From Bradyrhizobium sp. CCBAU 53351 (GTDB lineage Bacteria > Pseudomonadota > Alphaproteobacteria > Rhizobiales > Xanthobacteraceae): a DNA stretch of 64,000 nt. This document shows, piece by piece, positions 1 to 8,467 of this stretch (the stretch's first letter is position 1; the number at the start of each line of letters is the position of its first letter). Where the stretch lies: assembly GCF_015291745.1 (NCBI RefSeq), contig NZ_CP030059.1:6103501-6167500 (forward strand). The letters are read 5' to 3'. The notes beneath the pieces were generated by a model. It was not told the DNA's origin. It did not search any database and saw nothing but the letters and a program-made list of their open reading frames with translations. A program made the position numbers and the translations under genes.

Positions 1-202
1 GCTCGCCGATCACCGAGGGTTGGCCGATCCGCTGCATGATCTCGCCAAGACCGCGGCCCACCGCGATCAGCAGCACGATCTGCGCCACCAGCAGGAATTC
101 GGACGGGCCGGCCGGTTTGCCCGTTTCAGCGCCGGCCGCAATGGTGGTGAGGACGAGCGCCGCGAAGGCAAGGCTGGCCGATCCGAGCAGGCGCCATGGC
201 AT
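1..202 (-). CDS. Kef-type cation:proton antiporter, N-terminal fragment
   Basis: This is the first 67 codons of a gene that runs off the left edge. The start ATG (complement of 200-202) follows an AGGGGG ribosome site. The protein opens with a hydrophobic leader (MPWRLLGSASLAFAALVL), then a polar stretch, then FLLVAQIVLLIAVGRGLGEIMQRIGQPSVIGE. A first membrane helix leading into GRGLGEIMQRIGQPSVIGE is typical of the CPA2 (KefB/KefC, NapA-like) monovalent cation/proton antiporters, where RIGQPxVIGEI is a conserved block near the end of helix 1. It would act in the inner membrane. The substrate (Na+ or K+) cannot be told from this fragment. Confidence 0.75.
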   Translation of the reverse strand, partial: MPWRLLGSASLAFAALVLTTIAAGAETGKPAGPSEFLLVAQIVLLIAVGRGLGEIMQRIGQPSVIGE

Positions 203-573
203 GCAGATGTCTTTCCCCCTTTGCCCCGGTGTCGGGGCCACGGGGATAGAACCCGCGGGAGGTGGCGCGGGTTCCCGGCAGAGGAGGCTGCCGGCGGCAA
301 CAAAAAGTCGAAAACAACCCCATGCACAGTAGGGATGGAGTTGAAAAGGCTCGGGAAAATTTTGGCGTTACCGAAGCGCTTTGCTCCGTCGGGCAAAACA
401 GGAGTTGGAGCGGGATCATGGACGGTGCGAGCGTGCCCCCGGACGCAGCGCAGCGTCTTTTCGACGAGGCGCTGCAGAGCCGGGGCCCATCTCGCCGCAT
501 GCCATGTCGCTTCTGGGTCCGGCTCTGCGCGGCAACGCTCGCGCGTTGCAGCTTGTCCGGGACACGAGGCCCC
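203..573. other. Intergenic region without a convincing gene
   Basis: About 370 bp lie between the start of the antiporter gene and the stop of the MFS gene, both on the minus strand. Open frames here are only continuations of frames antisense to the MFS gene. The left part holds GC-rich inverted segments (CGGTGTCGGGGCCACGGGG; CCCGCGGGAGGTGGCGCGGG), which could be leader structure of the antiporter mRNA. Around 313-410 there is a less GC-rich stretch containing AACAACCCCATGCACAGTA and CGTCGGGCAAAACAGGAG. From memory these words recur in Bradyrhizobium intergenic DNA, but no second copy is in this window. Confidence 0.5.
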
Positions 574-1746
574 TCACACGGGCTGCGGCGTCCGGATCTC
601 GCGGGGCAGGATGATCGCGGCTGCGATGGCGAGCAGGCAGAGGCCGGCGAAGGCGTGCAGCATGGTGACGAAGCCGCCCTGCTCGTAGAGCCAGGCAACC
701 AGGCCGACCGAAGCACCCGCCGCGGTGAAGCCGATGAAGTAACGCACGGCGTAGGCGCGCGAGCGCCATTCCTCGCTGGTGTATTTGCCGACCATGGCGT
801 CGTTGACCGTGACCTGGCCGAACGCGCCCATGACGATGCCGATCGACACCAGGATCAGCGGCAGATTGTTCAGGGTCGCGGCGAGATAGAGGAACGGCGC
901 CAGCATGAAGGACAGCGGCAACGCCACCGTCTTCAGCGAGTAGCGGTCGAGCAGCCGGCCGATCGTGTACTGCGTCATCGCGCCGAACACGTAGACGCAG
1001 GCGGCGATGACGCCGAGCAGCGCCGGGCTTCTCGTCAAGTCCGCCAGCCGCTCCGCGAACAGCTTCGGCAGCGCCACGGTGACGGCGTTGAACGTCGTGG
1101 AGATCGCGATCACCACGATCAGCAGCGACAGCACCACGCGCCACATGTCCTGCTTGGCCACCCGCGCCTGCGCCGCCGCCTGCTTGGCGCCCTTGCGGTC
1201 CTCGTGCACGACCATCATCGCAAAGGCGAGGCCGATCAGGATCGTGACCACGCCGGGAACGATGAAGGCAAAACGCCAGCCGAGATATTGCCCGATCACG
1301 CCGGTGACCAGCGCCGAGGAGGCGACGCCGAGATTGCCCCAGACGCCGTTGATGCCCATCTCGCGGCCGAGCCGGTCGGCATAGGACACGATCATTGCGG
1401 TGCCGACCGGATGATAGATCGAGCCAAAGATGCCGATCGAAAGCAGCGCGGCGCCGAGCTGCGCCGGGGTCTGCACGAAGCCGACCGCGATCATGGACAG
1501 ACCGATGCCGACGAAGAAGATCAGCATCATGTGGCGGCGGCTCCAGCGGTCCCCCAGCCAGCCGGTGAGCAGCGAGCCGGCGCCGAAGGCGACGAAGCCC
1601 GGCGTCGCGTAAGGCAAAAGTTCCGAATAGGCCATGCCGAGCGCCGGGCCCATGATGATGACGGCGGCGGCGAAGATCAGCATCGAATAATGGTCGATGA
1701 AATGGCCTGCGTTGACGAAACTGATCACCCGGCTGGGGCTGTTCAT
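574..1746 (-). CDS. MFS transporter
   Basis: This is a 390-residue inner-membrane protein of the major facilitator superfamily with about twelve hydrophobic segments. The loop between helices 2 and 3 carries GWLGDRWSRRHMM, a good version of the MFS signature GxLxDRxGRR. A helix-4 block IGIFGSIYHPVGTAMIVSYADR is like that of fosmidomycin-resistance-type and related exporters. I chose ATG at 1746 because AGGAGAGGA lies just upstream and the protein then begins MNSPSRVISFVNAGHF, running straight into helix 1; a further 40 in-frame codons upstream would overlap the divergent regulator. Its substrate is unknown. It is divergent from an AraC-family gene about 50 bp away, which is the likely regulator. 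Confidence 0.85.
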   Translation of the reverse strand: MNSPSRVISFVNAGHFIDHYSMLIFAAAVIIMGPALGMAYSELLPYATPGFVAFGAGSLLTGWLGDRWSRRHMMLIFFVGIGLSMIAVGFVQTPAQLGAALLSIGIFGSIYHPVGTAMIVSYADRLGREMGINGVWGNLGVASSALVTGVIGQYLGWRFAFIVPGVVTILIGLAFAMMVVHEDRKGAKQAAAQARVAKQDMWRVVLSLLIVVIAISTTFNAVTVALPKLFAERLADLTRSPALLGVIAACVYVFGAMTQYTIGRLLDRYSLKTVALPLSFMLAPFLYLAATLNNLPLILVSIGIVMGAFGQVTVNDAMVGKYTSEEWRSRAYAVRYFIGFTAAGASVGLVAWLYEQGGFVTMLHAFAGLCLLAIAAAIILPREIRTPQPV

Positions 1747-1798
1747 TCCCGAATCCTCTCCTGCTCCGAAATGAGTTATATGTCCTCCCCATGACGGG

Positions 1799-2620
1799 AT
1801 GCCGCCAATGACTGTCTTGGAAAGGCCAAACTTGGAAACGCCTATCCTCCGGGAGGTCCGGAGCAACCACCGCTCGCCCGCCGGCGTGCACCTGGTCGCG
1901 CGCGACTATCCCAAGGGGATGCGGATCGATCCGCATTTGCACCGCGAGGCCCAGCTGATCTATGCGGCCAAGGGCACCATGCAGGTGACGACGCCCGGGG
2001 GACGCTGGCTGGTGCCGCCGGACCGGGCGGTGTGGGTCCCGGCCGGGCTCGATCATGCCCTCGACCTGCTCGCCGATATCGAGATGCGCACGCTGTATTT
2101 CGACCTGTCCTGGCTGAAGCGCGAAAAGCGCTATGAGGGATTGACCAGGGAATTCGTGGTCCGGGTCTCGCCGCTGCTCAACCAGGCGATCCTCGCGCTG
2201 TTCGACACTGGCAATACCGAGGAGCGCGCCGAGCTGCTGGTGCGCCTCGTCATGCTGGAATTGCACCAGGCCGAGGATTCCGCGACCTTCGTACCGCTGC
2301 CGCATGAGCCGCGCTGCCGCCGCGCCGCGATGATCGTGCTCGACGACCCAACCGGCCTGCACGACATCGACACGCTGGCGCGCGAAGTCGGAACCTCCGC
2401 GCGCACGTTGTCACGGCTGTTTTCCGCGGAGACACAGCTGAGCTTCAAGAGCTGGTGCCAGCGCGCGCGGATTGCCGCGGCAATCCAGCGGCTGTCGACA
2501 GATGCAAATGTCTCCGTGAAGCAGCTCGCGACCCAGCTCGGCTATGCCAGCGTGCCGGCATTCTCGGCCGCGTTCCGGCAAGTGACGGGACGGACGCCGA
2601 CGGAGTTTGCGGGGAAGTAG
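1799..2620 (+). CDS. AraC-family transcriptional regulator with cupin sensor domain
   Basis: The protein has 273 residues. Residues about 25-110 form a cupin-like ligand domain (YPKGMRIDPHLHREAQLIYAA, then a WLVPPDRAVWVPAGLDH block). The last 100 residues are a double helix-turn-helix of the AraC/XylS type, with DTLAREVGTSARTLSRLF as the first HTH and QLATQLGYASVPAFSAAFRQ plus GRTPTEF as the second. It is expected to bind the 50-bp region shared with the divergent MFS gene and control its expression in response to a small molecule. A second in-frame ATG at 1808 has a slightly better placed GGGAT ribosome site and may be the true start. No inducer can be inferred. Confidence 0.85.
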   Translation: MPPMTVLERPNLETPILREVRSNHRSPAGVHLVARDYPKGMRIDPHLHREAQLIYAAKGTMQVTTPGGRWLVPPDRAVWVPAGLDHALDLLADIEMRTLYFDLSWLKREKRYEGLTREFVVRVSPLLNQAILALFDTGNTEERAELLVRLVMLELHQAEDSATFVPLPHEPRCRRAAMIVLDDPTGLHDIDTLAREVGTSARTLSRLFSAETQLSFKSWCQRARIAAAIQRLSTDANVSVKQLATQLGYASVPAFSAAFRQVTGRTPTEFAGK

Positions 2621-2851
2621 GCTGCTCGCATTCACAGGTCGTCGTGCCCAAGCTTGTCCCGGCCATGACGATGCGGAAACTGGAATGCCTCAAATGGCCA
2701 TATGCGATCGCCCTCGCCTCGCCCAGCATGCCTGCATTCTCCAAACGCACGGCCCGACTAAAGTTGCCGCATTCCTCCGCTTGATTGTGATCGGTTTCCG
2801 CCCAAATCCCGTGTAAGCTTCCGCAACGCACAAACTGACACGAAAGCCCCG
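2621..2851. other. Intergenic region upstream of malonyl-CoA decarboxylase
   Basis: This 231-bp gap holds GTCGTGCCCAAGCTTGTCCC followed by GGCCATGACG, which looks like a decayed half of the dispersed palindromic repeat seen intact at 4250-4363. No small gene or clear promoter was recognised. Confidence 0.4.
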
Positions 2852-4204
2852 ATGGCCAACGCCTTCTTCTCCGACTTGCTCGCCACCATCTCCGAGCGCG
2901 GCCGCACGCTGCTTCGTCGCGGCGAGTCCGCCGACACTAGACGGGATGCTGATGGGCTGATCGAGCTCTGTGATGCGTTGCTGTCGGGCCGGGGCGAAGC
3001 ATCGGGCATCGCCATCGCCCGCGAGGTGCTCGACATCTACCGTGAGCTGGATGCGGCGGGACGCCGCGCCTTCTTCGACGGACTGGTGCGCGATTTCGGC
3101 CCGGACCGGGAGCGTCTGTCGAAAGCAATCGAGAAATGGCGTGCCGCCCCGAGCGACGAGGACGCGAGCTCGCTGCATTTCGCTTCGGAGCCGCGGCGGC
3201 AGGAGCTGATCCGCCGGCTCAACCGCGCGCCCGGCGGCACCGGTGAGCTCGTGAACATGCGTGCCGATCTGCTCGGCATGATGAACGGACACAGCGATCT
3301 CGCCGCGCTCGATCGCGACGTCTCGCATCTGCTTTCTTCGTGGTTCAACAGGGGGTTTCTCGTGCTGCGCAGGATCGACTGGTCGACCCCGGCCAACATC
3401 CTCGAAAAGATCATCCGTTACGAGGCCGTGCACGAGATCTCCGACTGGGACGATCTGCGCCGCCGCATCGATCCGGTCGACCGCCGCTGCTATGCGTTCT
3501 TCCACCCCGCGATGGTGGACGAGCCCCTGATCTTCGTCGAGGTGGCGCTGACCGAGACGATTCCGGGCGCGATCGCGCCGCTGCTTGCGGTCGACCGCCA
3601 GCATCTGCCGATCGAGCGCGCGCGCACCGCCGTGTTTTATTCGATCTCGAATACCCAACGTGGCCTTGGCGGCATCTCCTTCGGCAGCTTCCTGATCAAG
3701 CAGGTGGTCGAGGAGCTGCGCCGCGAGACGCCGAAGCTCGACACTTTCGTGACGCTGTCGCCGGTGCCGGGCTTCATGGCCTGGGTGAAGCAGGACAGGG
3801 ACTTGCCGCTTTCGGACGAGGACCGCGAGGTGCTGAAGCGCCTCGACGATCCCAAATGGTTCGAGAACCCCGAGACGACCTCGCTGCTCCGCGCCGTGAT
3901 CGAGCCGCTCGCCGCGCATTATTTCCTCAAGGCGCGCACGCCGAAGGGCAAGCTGATCGATTCCGTCGCCCGCTTCCATCTCGGGAACGGTGCAAGGCTT
4001 GAACGCATCAACTGGCTGGGCGACCTCTCGCCGAAGGGATTGCGGGAATCGGCCGGCGTGATGGTCAACTACCTCTACCGCCTCGACGACATCGAGAAGA
4101 ACCACGAAGCCTATGCCAATGACGGCGAGGTCGTGGCGTCCAGCGCGGTGAAGAAGCTGCTGAAGGGCGAAGGGCGACGGCTGCTGGATATGCGGCTGTC
4201 GTAA
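2852..4204 (+). CDS. Malonyl-CoA decarboxylase
   Basis: This 450-residue protein of the MCD family converts malonyl-CoA to acetyl-CoA and CO2, and is expected to be cytosolic. The N-terminal helical domain (1-130) precedes a catalytic domain of the acetyltransferase fold. The family blocks FYSISNTQRGLGGISFGSFL (around 262-281), TLSPVPGFMAWV and EPLAAHYFLKAR are all present. The Ser of the SISNTQ block and the His of AAHYF fit the catalytic pair known for MCDs. In rhizobia such enzymes serve malonate use, usually beside matB/matC. Here neither malonyl-CoA synthetase nor a malonate carrier is adjacent, so it may act on endogenous malonyl-CoA. It appears monocistronic, with a palindromic repeat following. 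Confidence 0.9.
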   Translation: MANAFFSDLLATISERGRTLLRRGESADTRRDADGLIELCDALLSGRGEASGIAIAREVLDIYRELDAAGRRAFFDGLVRDFGPDRERLSKAIEKWRAAPSDEDASSLHFASEPRRQELIRRLNRAPGGTGELVNMRADLLGMMNGHSDLAALDRDVSHLLSSWFNRGFLVLRRIDWSTPANILEKIIRYEAVHEISDWDDLRRRIDPVDRRCYAFFHPAMVDEPLIFVEVALTETIPGAIAPLLAVDRQHLPIERARTAVFYSISNTQRGLGGISFGSFLIKQVVEELRRETPKLDTFVTLSPVPGFMAWVKQDRDLPLSDEDREVLKRLDDPKWFENPETTSLLRAVIEPLAAHYFLKARTPKGKLIDSVARFHLGNGARLERINWLGDLSPKGLRESAGVMVNYLYRLDDIEKNHEAYANDGEVVASSAVKKLLKGEGRRLLDMRLS

Positions 4205-4249
4205 CCGGCGACAACGGTGGCTAGCGCCGTTTGCAGCGACAACCTCGGT

Positions 4250-4363
4250 GTCATCGCCCGGCTTGACCGGGCGATCCAGTATTCCAGAGGCCCGGGTTAA
4301 AGAGCTCGCTCTATCCACGTCCGCCGCGGCGTACTGGATGCCCCGGTCAAGCCGGGGCATGAC
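4250..4363. repeat. Dispersed palindromic intergenic repeat, GTCAT/ATGAC type
   Basis: The two ends form a nearly perfect inverted repeat of about 32 nt. The left arm begins GTCATCGCCCGGCTTGACCG and ends ATCCAGTA; the right arm begins TACTGGAT and ends GGGGCATGAC. About 50 nt of loop lies between them. It sits between the convergent stops of the malonyl-CoA decarboxylase and tarD genes, where it could act as a bidirectional transcription terminator or RNA stabiliser. Elements of this look are common between genes in Bradyrhizobium-like genomes. Confidence 0.75.
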
Positions 4364-4408
4364 AGCGGAGGGTTTGGCGCAGCCTTCGAACCCGCAGTAC
4401 GGCCTACC

Positions 4409-5578
4409 CTATTCCGCCAGCGCCTTCATCTCCTTGTAGAGATCCGACTTGCCCTCGAAGCCGATGCCGGGGAGATCGGGCATCGTGATGTGTCCGTTCT
4501 CGACGCGGACGCCGTCGGGGAAGCCGCCATAGGGCTGGAACAGGTCGGGGTAGCTCTCATTGCCGCCGAGGCCGAGGCCCGCGGCGATGTTGAGCGACAT
4601 CTGGTGGCCGCCGTGCGGGATGCAGCGGCTGGGCGACCAGCCGTAAGTTTTCAGCACTTCCAGCGTGCGCTGGTATTCGCAGAGACCGTAAGACAGCGCG
4701 CAGTCGAATTGCAGCCAGTCGCGGTCGGGGCGCATGCCGCCGTAGCGGATTAGGTTGCGGGCGTCCTGGTGGCTGAAGAGGTTTTCGCCCGTCGCCATCG
4801 GTCCCGGATAGAATTCGGCGAGCGCGGCCTGCAGCGCGTAGTCGAGGGGATCGCCGACCTCCTCGTACCAGAACAAGGGATAGTCGCGCAGCATCTTGGC
4901 GTAGGCGATGCCGGTCTCCAGGTTGAAACGGCCGTTGGCATCGACGGCGAGCTGCGCGTCCTTGCCGATCTCCTTGAGCACCGCCTCGATCCGCGTGCGG
5001 TCCTCTTCGATCGGCGCGCCGCCGATCTTCATCTTCACGACGTTGTAGCCGCGATCGAGATAGCCGCGCATCTCACCGCGCAGCATCGAGAGGTCCTTGC
5101 CGGGATAATAGTAGCCGCCGGCGGCGTAGACGAAGACGCGCGGATTGGCTTTGACGCCGTGGCGCTCGGCGAGCAGACGGAACAGCGGTTGGCCGGCGAT
5201 CTTGGCCACCGCATCCCACACCGCCATGTCGATGGTGCCGACCGCGACCGAGCGCTCGCCATGGCCGCCGGGCTTCTCGTTGGTCATCATCGCGGCCCAG
5301 ACCTTGTCGGGGTCGAGATTGTCGCCGGCGCCATTGAGCAGCGACGTCGGATCGGCCTCCGTGATGCGCGAGGCAAAGCGTTCGCGGATCAGGCCGCCCT
5401 GCCCGTAGCGGCCGTTGGAGTTGAAGCCGTAGCCGACGACGCGCTTGCCGTCGCGCACGACGTCAGTGACGACGGCGACGAGGCTCGTCGTCATCTTGGT
5501 GAAGTCGATATAGGCGTTACGGATCGGGGACGAGATCGGCTTGGTGATCTCGCGGACGTCGACGATGCGGACGGACAT
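4409..5578 (-). CDS. tarD: D(-)-tartrate dehydratase, enolase superfamily
   Basis: This 389-residue member of the mandelate racemase group of the enolase superfamily has the length and active-site layout of the D(-)-tartrate dehydratase characterised from Bradyrhizobium japonicum. It has the KMK motif with Lys184, Mg2+ ligands Asp213 (AVDANGRF), Glu239 (FWYEEVGDP) and Glu265 (MATGENLFS), and His322 (IPHGGHQM) as the second acid/base. The enzyme dehydrates D-tartrate to oxaloacetate in the cytosol. Residues 1-130 form the capping domain and the rest the beta-barrel. The gene seems to stand alone: no tartrate transporter or regulator is adjacent, and palindromic repeats lie at both ends. Confidence 0.92.
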   Translation of the reverse strand: MSVRIVDVREITKPISSPIRNAYIDFTKMTTSLVAVVTDVVRDGKRVVGYGFNSNGRYGQGGLIRERFASRITEADPTSLLNGAGDNLDPDKVWAAMMTNEKPGGHGERSVAVGTIDMAVWDAVAKIAGQPLFRLLAERHGVKANPRVFVYAAGGYYYPGKDLSMLRGEMRGYLDRGYNVVKMKIGGAPIEEDRTRIEAVLKEIGKDAQLAVDANGRFNLETGIAYAKMLRDYPLFWYEEVGDPLDYALQAALAEFYPGPMATGENLFSHQDARNLIRYGGMRPDRDWLQFDCALSYGLCEYQRTLEVLKTYGWSPSRCIPHGGHQMSLNIAAGLGLGGNESYPDLFQPYGGFPDGVRVENGHITMPDLPGIGFEGKSDLYKEMKALAE

Positions 5579-5598
5579 GGGGCAGGCTTTCTCTTGGC

Positions 5599-5702
5599 GT
5601 CATTCCGGGAGGGTCGGAAGGACCAGACCTCAGGTGCGCAATTGCGCACCGGGGAATCTCGAAATTCCGGGTTCGATGCTTCGCATCGCCCCGGAATGAC
5701 GG
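5599..5702. repeat. Palindromic intergenic repeat, CGTCATTCCGGG type
   Basis: The element starts with CGTCATTCCGGG and ends with CCCCGGAATGACG, which are complementary. Inside are a perfect 18-bp palindrome, GGTGCGCAATTGCGCACC (5633-5650), and a GATGCTTCGCATC hairpin. A 25-nt stretch (5666-5690) is the exact reverse complement of 59925-59949 in the repeat behind ku, so both belong to one family. It lies between tarD and the DUF3297 gene. Confidence 0.85.
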
Positions 5703-5705
5703 TGA

Positions 5706-5948
5706 CTATTTCTTATCCCTGAAGTACGGCTCGACGGGTCCGTGCACCTTGATGGTCAGCGGGTTGCCGTGGCGGTCTTTGGCGTTCCCTGCGGTGACGC
5801 GGACCCAGCCCTCGCTGATGCAGTACTCCTCGACATTGGTCTTCTCGACACCCTTGAAGCGGATGCCGACGTCGCGCGACAGGATGTCCGCGTTGTAATA
5901 CGGGCTGTTCGGATCGACCGACAGGCGGTCCGGAAATTCGTCGCTCAT
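5706..5948 (-). CDS. DUF3297 family protein
   Basis: This small soluble protein of 80 residues begins MSDEFPDRLSVDPNSPYYN and contains the conserved GIRFKGVEKTNVEEYC and GNPLTIKVHGPVEPYF blocks of DUF3297. Its function is unknown. The ATG at 5948 was preferred over an upstream in-frame ATG because it gives the usual family length and N-terminus. It starts 11 nt after the glutathione peroxidase stop and is the last gene of an amidase-gpx-DUF3297 run. Confidence 0.85.
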   Translation of the reverse strand: MSDEFPDRLSVDPNSPYYNADILSRDVGIRFKGVEKTNVEEYCISEGWVRVTAGNAKDRHGNPLTIKVHGPVEPYFRDKK

Positions 5949-5959
5949 GATTGTCTCGC

Positions 5960-6436
5960 TCACAGCAGTGTTTCGATTTGATTGCGCAATCCTTCGGGCC
6001 GTGCGGTCGGCGCGTAGCGCGCGACCACCTTGCCCGCTCGGTCCACCAGGAATTTGGTGAAATTCCATTTGATGGAGGCACCGAGAAGCCCGGATTGCTG
6101 GCGTTTCAGGTACTCATACAGGGGGTGCGCATTGGCGCCGTTGACGTCGATCTTCTCGAACAGGGGAAAGGTGACGTCGTAATTGGTCGAGCAGAACGCC
6201 TGGATCTCGCTTGCCTGGCCCGGCTCCTGCGCGCCGAACTGGTTGCAGGGAAAGCCGAGCACGGCAAAGCCGCGCGGCGACAGATCGCGATGCAGATCTT
6301 CCAGTCCGCGATATTGCGGCGTGAAGCCGCATTTGCTCGCGGTGTTGACGATCAGCAGCACCTGCCCTTCGAAGCGGCGCATCGGGACCTCCTCGCCGGC
6401 CAGCGAGTTGGCTTTGAAGTCGTAGATCACCGACAT
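5960..6436 (-). CDS. Glutathione peroxidase (thiol type)
   Basis: The 158-residue protein reduces hydroperoxides with glutathione or thioredoxin as donor. The peroxidatic cysteine is Cys36 in NTASKCGFTPQY; the codon is ordinary TGC, so this is the Cys rather than the selenocysteine form. The other family blocks GFPCNQFGAQEPG and IKWNFTKFLVD supply the Gln and Trp/Asn of the active site. The length is usual for a bacterial BtuE/Gpx. The start at 6436 lies 2 nt after the amidase stop, indicating translational coupling. No signal peptide is seen, so the protein is cytosolic. Confidence 0.92.
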   Translation of the reverse strand: MSVIYDFKANSLAGEEVPMRRFEGQVLLIVNTASKCGFTPQYRGLEDLHRDLSPRGFAVLGFPCNQFGAQEPGQASEIQAFCSTNYDVTFPLFEKIDVNGANAHPLYEYLKRQQSGLLGASIKWNFTKFLVDRAGKVVARYAPTARPEGLRNQIETLL

Positions 6437-6438
6437 CG

Positions 6439-7839
6439 CTAGCCCACGGGATCGATCGGCGACGGCGGCACGCCGCCCGCCTCGATCGCCTCGCCTGCGA
6501 GCAGGCAGAGATCCTCGCGATAGCGGCCGGACACGACATGCACGCCCACCGGCGCCTTGCCGACGAGACCTGTGGAGACCACGAGGCCGGGCAATCCCAT
6601 GAAGGGAATCGCGATCTGCGGCAGCTGCGCTTCCCACACCCGCTTGAAGGACTCGTCGTCCTTGCGGTCGAGATGATCCGGGAATGGCAACTCGCCCGAG
6701 ACCGGCGTCAACAGCACGGCGTATTTCTCGAAGAACAGCATCCAGTCGCGGGTCAGCGTGGCCCGCCGCGTCAGCGCCTTGGCGTAATTGGCCTGGTCCA
6801 TCGGCGTGACCCTGGCGCGGTTGCCGCGCAGGCAGGCCAGCGCACCGGGATCGCCTTCGCGTTCGGCCGCCTCGAGCTGCGCCTCATAGCCATCGCCGAG
6901 CCAGAGCTTGATCTGCCACTCGACCGCCTCGCGCATCGGCGGCGTGTCCTCGATGATATCGACGGTCCACCCCGCCCGCTCCAGCCGCTTGCCGGCGTCG
7001 CTCACCGCCGCCTTCACCTCGGGCGTGGTGGCAAGGCCGCCCGGATTGAGGCAGAGCGCGGCGCGCTTGTCTCGCGCCGGGCCTTGCAGCGGCGCCGGCA
7101 CGAACCAGGGATCGCGGATGTCGCGCGCCGACATGGCTTCGAGCGAGATGCGCAAATCGTTGACGGTGCGCGCCAGCGGACCCGACACCGCCATGATCTG
7201 CGGCCCGATCGGGCGCTCCGGCAGCGCGGGGTTGAAGGCGGGGATGCGCCCCAGCGTGGGGCGCAGACCGTGCACGCCGCAGGCGTAGGCGGGATAACGG
7301 ATCGAGCCGGCAATGTCGGTGCCGTGGGCGATGTGGCCGATGCCGGCCGCGACCGCCGAACCGGCGCCGCCGGAGGAGCCGCCCGGCGTCAGCGAGGCAT
7401 CGCGCGGGTTCTTGGTGTCGCCATGGATGAGGTTGGTGGTGAACCAGCGATAGGAAAAGGCCGGGCAATTGGTACGGCCGAGCAGGATGGCGCCGGCTTT
7501 GCGGAAATTGGCGACGACCGGATTGTCCTCGCGCGCGATCACGTCGCGCTGCAGCTTCAGGCCATTGGTGGTGGCAAAGCCCTCCTGGTCGACATTGGCC
7601 TTGATGGTGACGGGCACACCGGCGAGCACGCCCGGATCCTCGCCCCGCGCGATGGCGGCATCGACGGCATCGGCCTGCTTGAGCACGTCGTCCGGCCGGT
7701 GGTCGATCACCGCATTGAGCTTGGGATTGACGGCATCGAGCCGGGCGAGACCGGCCTTGGCAGCCTCCCTGGCGGACACCTTTTTGGACTTGACGAGGGT
7801 GGCGAGGTCGGCAGCCGACAGGCGCCAGAGATCTTGCAT
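6439..7839 (-). CDS. Amidase, amidase-signature family
   Basis: This 466-residue hydrolase has the Ser-cisSer-Lys fold shared by GatA, fatty-acid amide hydrolase and bacterial amidases. The catalytic Lys is in GVPVTIKANVDQEG and the nucleophile block is GGSSGGAGSAVAAG, followed by GTDIAGSIRYPA. It hydrolyses an amide bond, but the substrate cannot be read from the sequence. It is not the tRNA amidotransferase subunit in an obvious gatCAB setting, since no gatB or gatC is adjacent. The ATG at 7839 gives the N-terminus MQDLWRLSAADLATLVKSKK, typical of the family. It leads the operon with glutathione peroxidase and DUF3297. Confidence 0.88.
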   Translation of the reverse strand: MQDLWRLSAADLATLVKSKKVSAREAAKAGLARLDAVNPKLNAVIDHRPDDVLKQADAVDAAIARGEDPGVLAGVPVTIKANVDQEGFATTNGLKLQRDVIAREDNPVVANFRKAGAILLGRTNCPAFSYRWFTTNLIHGDTKNPRDASLTPGGSSGGAGSAVAAGIGHIAHGTDIAGSIRYPAYACGVHGLRPTLGRIPAFNPALPERPIGPQIMAVSGPLARTVNDLRISLEAMSARDIRDPWFVPAPLQGPARDKRAALCLNPGGLATTPEVKAAVSDAGKRLERAGWTVDIIEDTPPMREAVEWQIKLWLGDGYEAQLEAAEREGDPGALACLRGNRARVTPMDQANYAKALTRRATLTRDWMLFFEKYAVLLTPVSGELPFPDHLDRKDDESFKRVWEAQLPQIAIPFMGLPGLVVSTGLVGKAPVGVHVVSGRYREDLCLLAGEAIEAGGVPPSPIDPVG

Positions 7840-7904
7840 GGCTTGCTCCGTGTAACCGGCGTCTTTTAGCGCCGGGAACGCGGCAAAGCCATGCGGATTT
7901 CGCG

Positions 7905-8042
7905 GGGGTGAAGGGCGGGAGCTCAGCGCGTAATCGCGCCGAAGGCGCGGGTGAGGGCTCTGTCCCCTGGGGGTTCTCGCTTGCGGAGACACCCTCTCCC
8001 CAGCTCTCCCCCGCAAGTGGGGGAGGCAGCGCACCTCGCGTG
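7905..8042. repeat. Dispersed repeat with strong hairpin
   Basis: A GC-rich intergenic repeat upstream of the amidase contains the hairpin CTCCCCCGCAAGTGGGGGAG (8006-8025) and a GCGCCGAAGGCGC stem near 7940. Related words (CCTCTCCCGCTTGCGGAAGAGG; CCCTTCTCCCCTTGTCGAAG) appear at 37355-37415 and 23560-23720, so this is a repeat family. It separates the amidase promoter region from the DUF6894 gene. Confidence 0.6.
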
Positions 8043-8045
8043 GCT

Positions 8046-8303
8046 CTAATGCCTTGTCGCGGACGGATCCGGGATGTCCAGCAGCGCCTCAGTGAAGGGA
8101 AACTCCAGCACGACCTCGCCTTCGGTGTCGGTCACCTCGATCACCGCCTCGAGCAGGGCCCGTTGAGTGCCCTCGGACTTCACCACCTCCAGGATCATCT
8201 GGCGGGCGACCTCCCAGGCGCGATCGGGGTTGCGCAGGTCCTCGCCGTCAGGATCCACGATCAGTTCGTCGCCGATACGGGTGTTGAAGAAATATCTGGG
8301 CAT
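8046..8303 (-). CDS. DUF6894 family protein
   Basis: An 85-residue acidic soluble protein that starts MPRYFFNTRIGDELIVDPDG and has the ARxMILEVVKSEG helix. This pattern (short, PRYFF start, DPDGEDL) is that of the DUF6894 proteins, which are abundant in Bradyrhizobium and have no known function. It is a single gene, divergent from the pqq operon. Confidence 0.8.
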   Translation of the reverse strand: MPRYFFNTRIGDELIVDPDGEDLRNPDRAWEVARQMILEVVKSEGTQRALLEAVIEVTDTEGEVVLEFPFTEALLDIPDPSATRH

Positions 8304-8467
8304 GCCTGATCCAATGGGGTCGCCTGTAGCCGATTGGAAGCCGTTGCAAACTCACAACTCGTTTATCCCGACAGGGATCACGACCTATCGGCATTTTGCG
8401 TGTGTCATTCGCGCATCTTTGCGGCCGGAATGCGCTCTCTCGCAGTGCAGCATTCGGGAGGCCTACT

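Noticed and set aside
262..1794. Long plus-strand frame of 510 codons
   Set aside because: Antisense to the MFS gene; the translation is Arg/His/Asp/Gln-rich without family motifs.
416..2362. Long minus-strand frame of 648 codons spanning the MFS and AraC genes
   Set aside because: Overlaps the MFS gene in another frame and the AraC gene in antisense, with low-complexity Arg/His/Gly content.
6300..6345. Selenocysteine in the glutathione peroxidase
   Set aside because: The active-site codon is TGC (Cys), not TGA.
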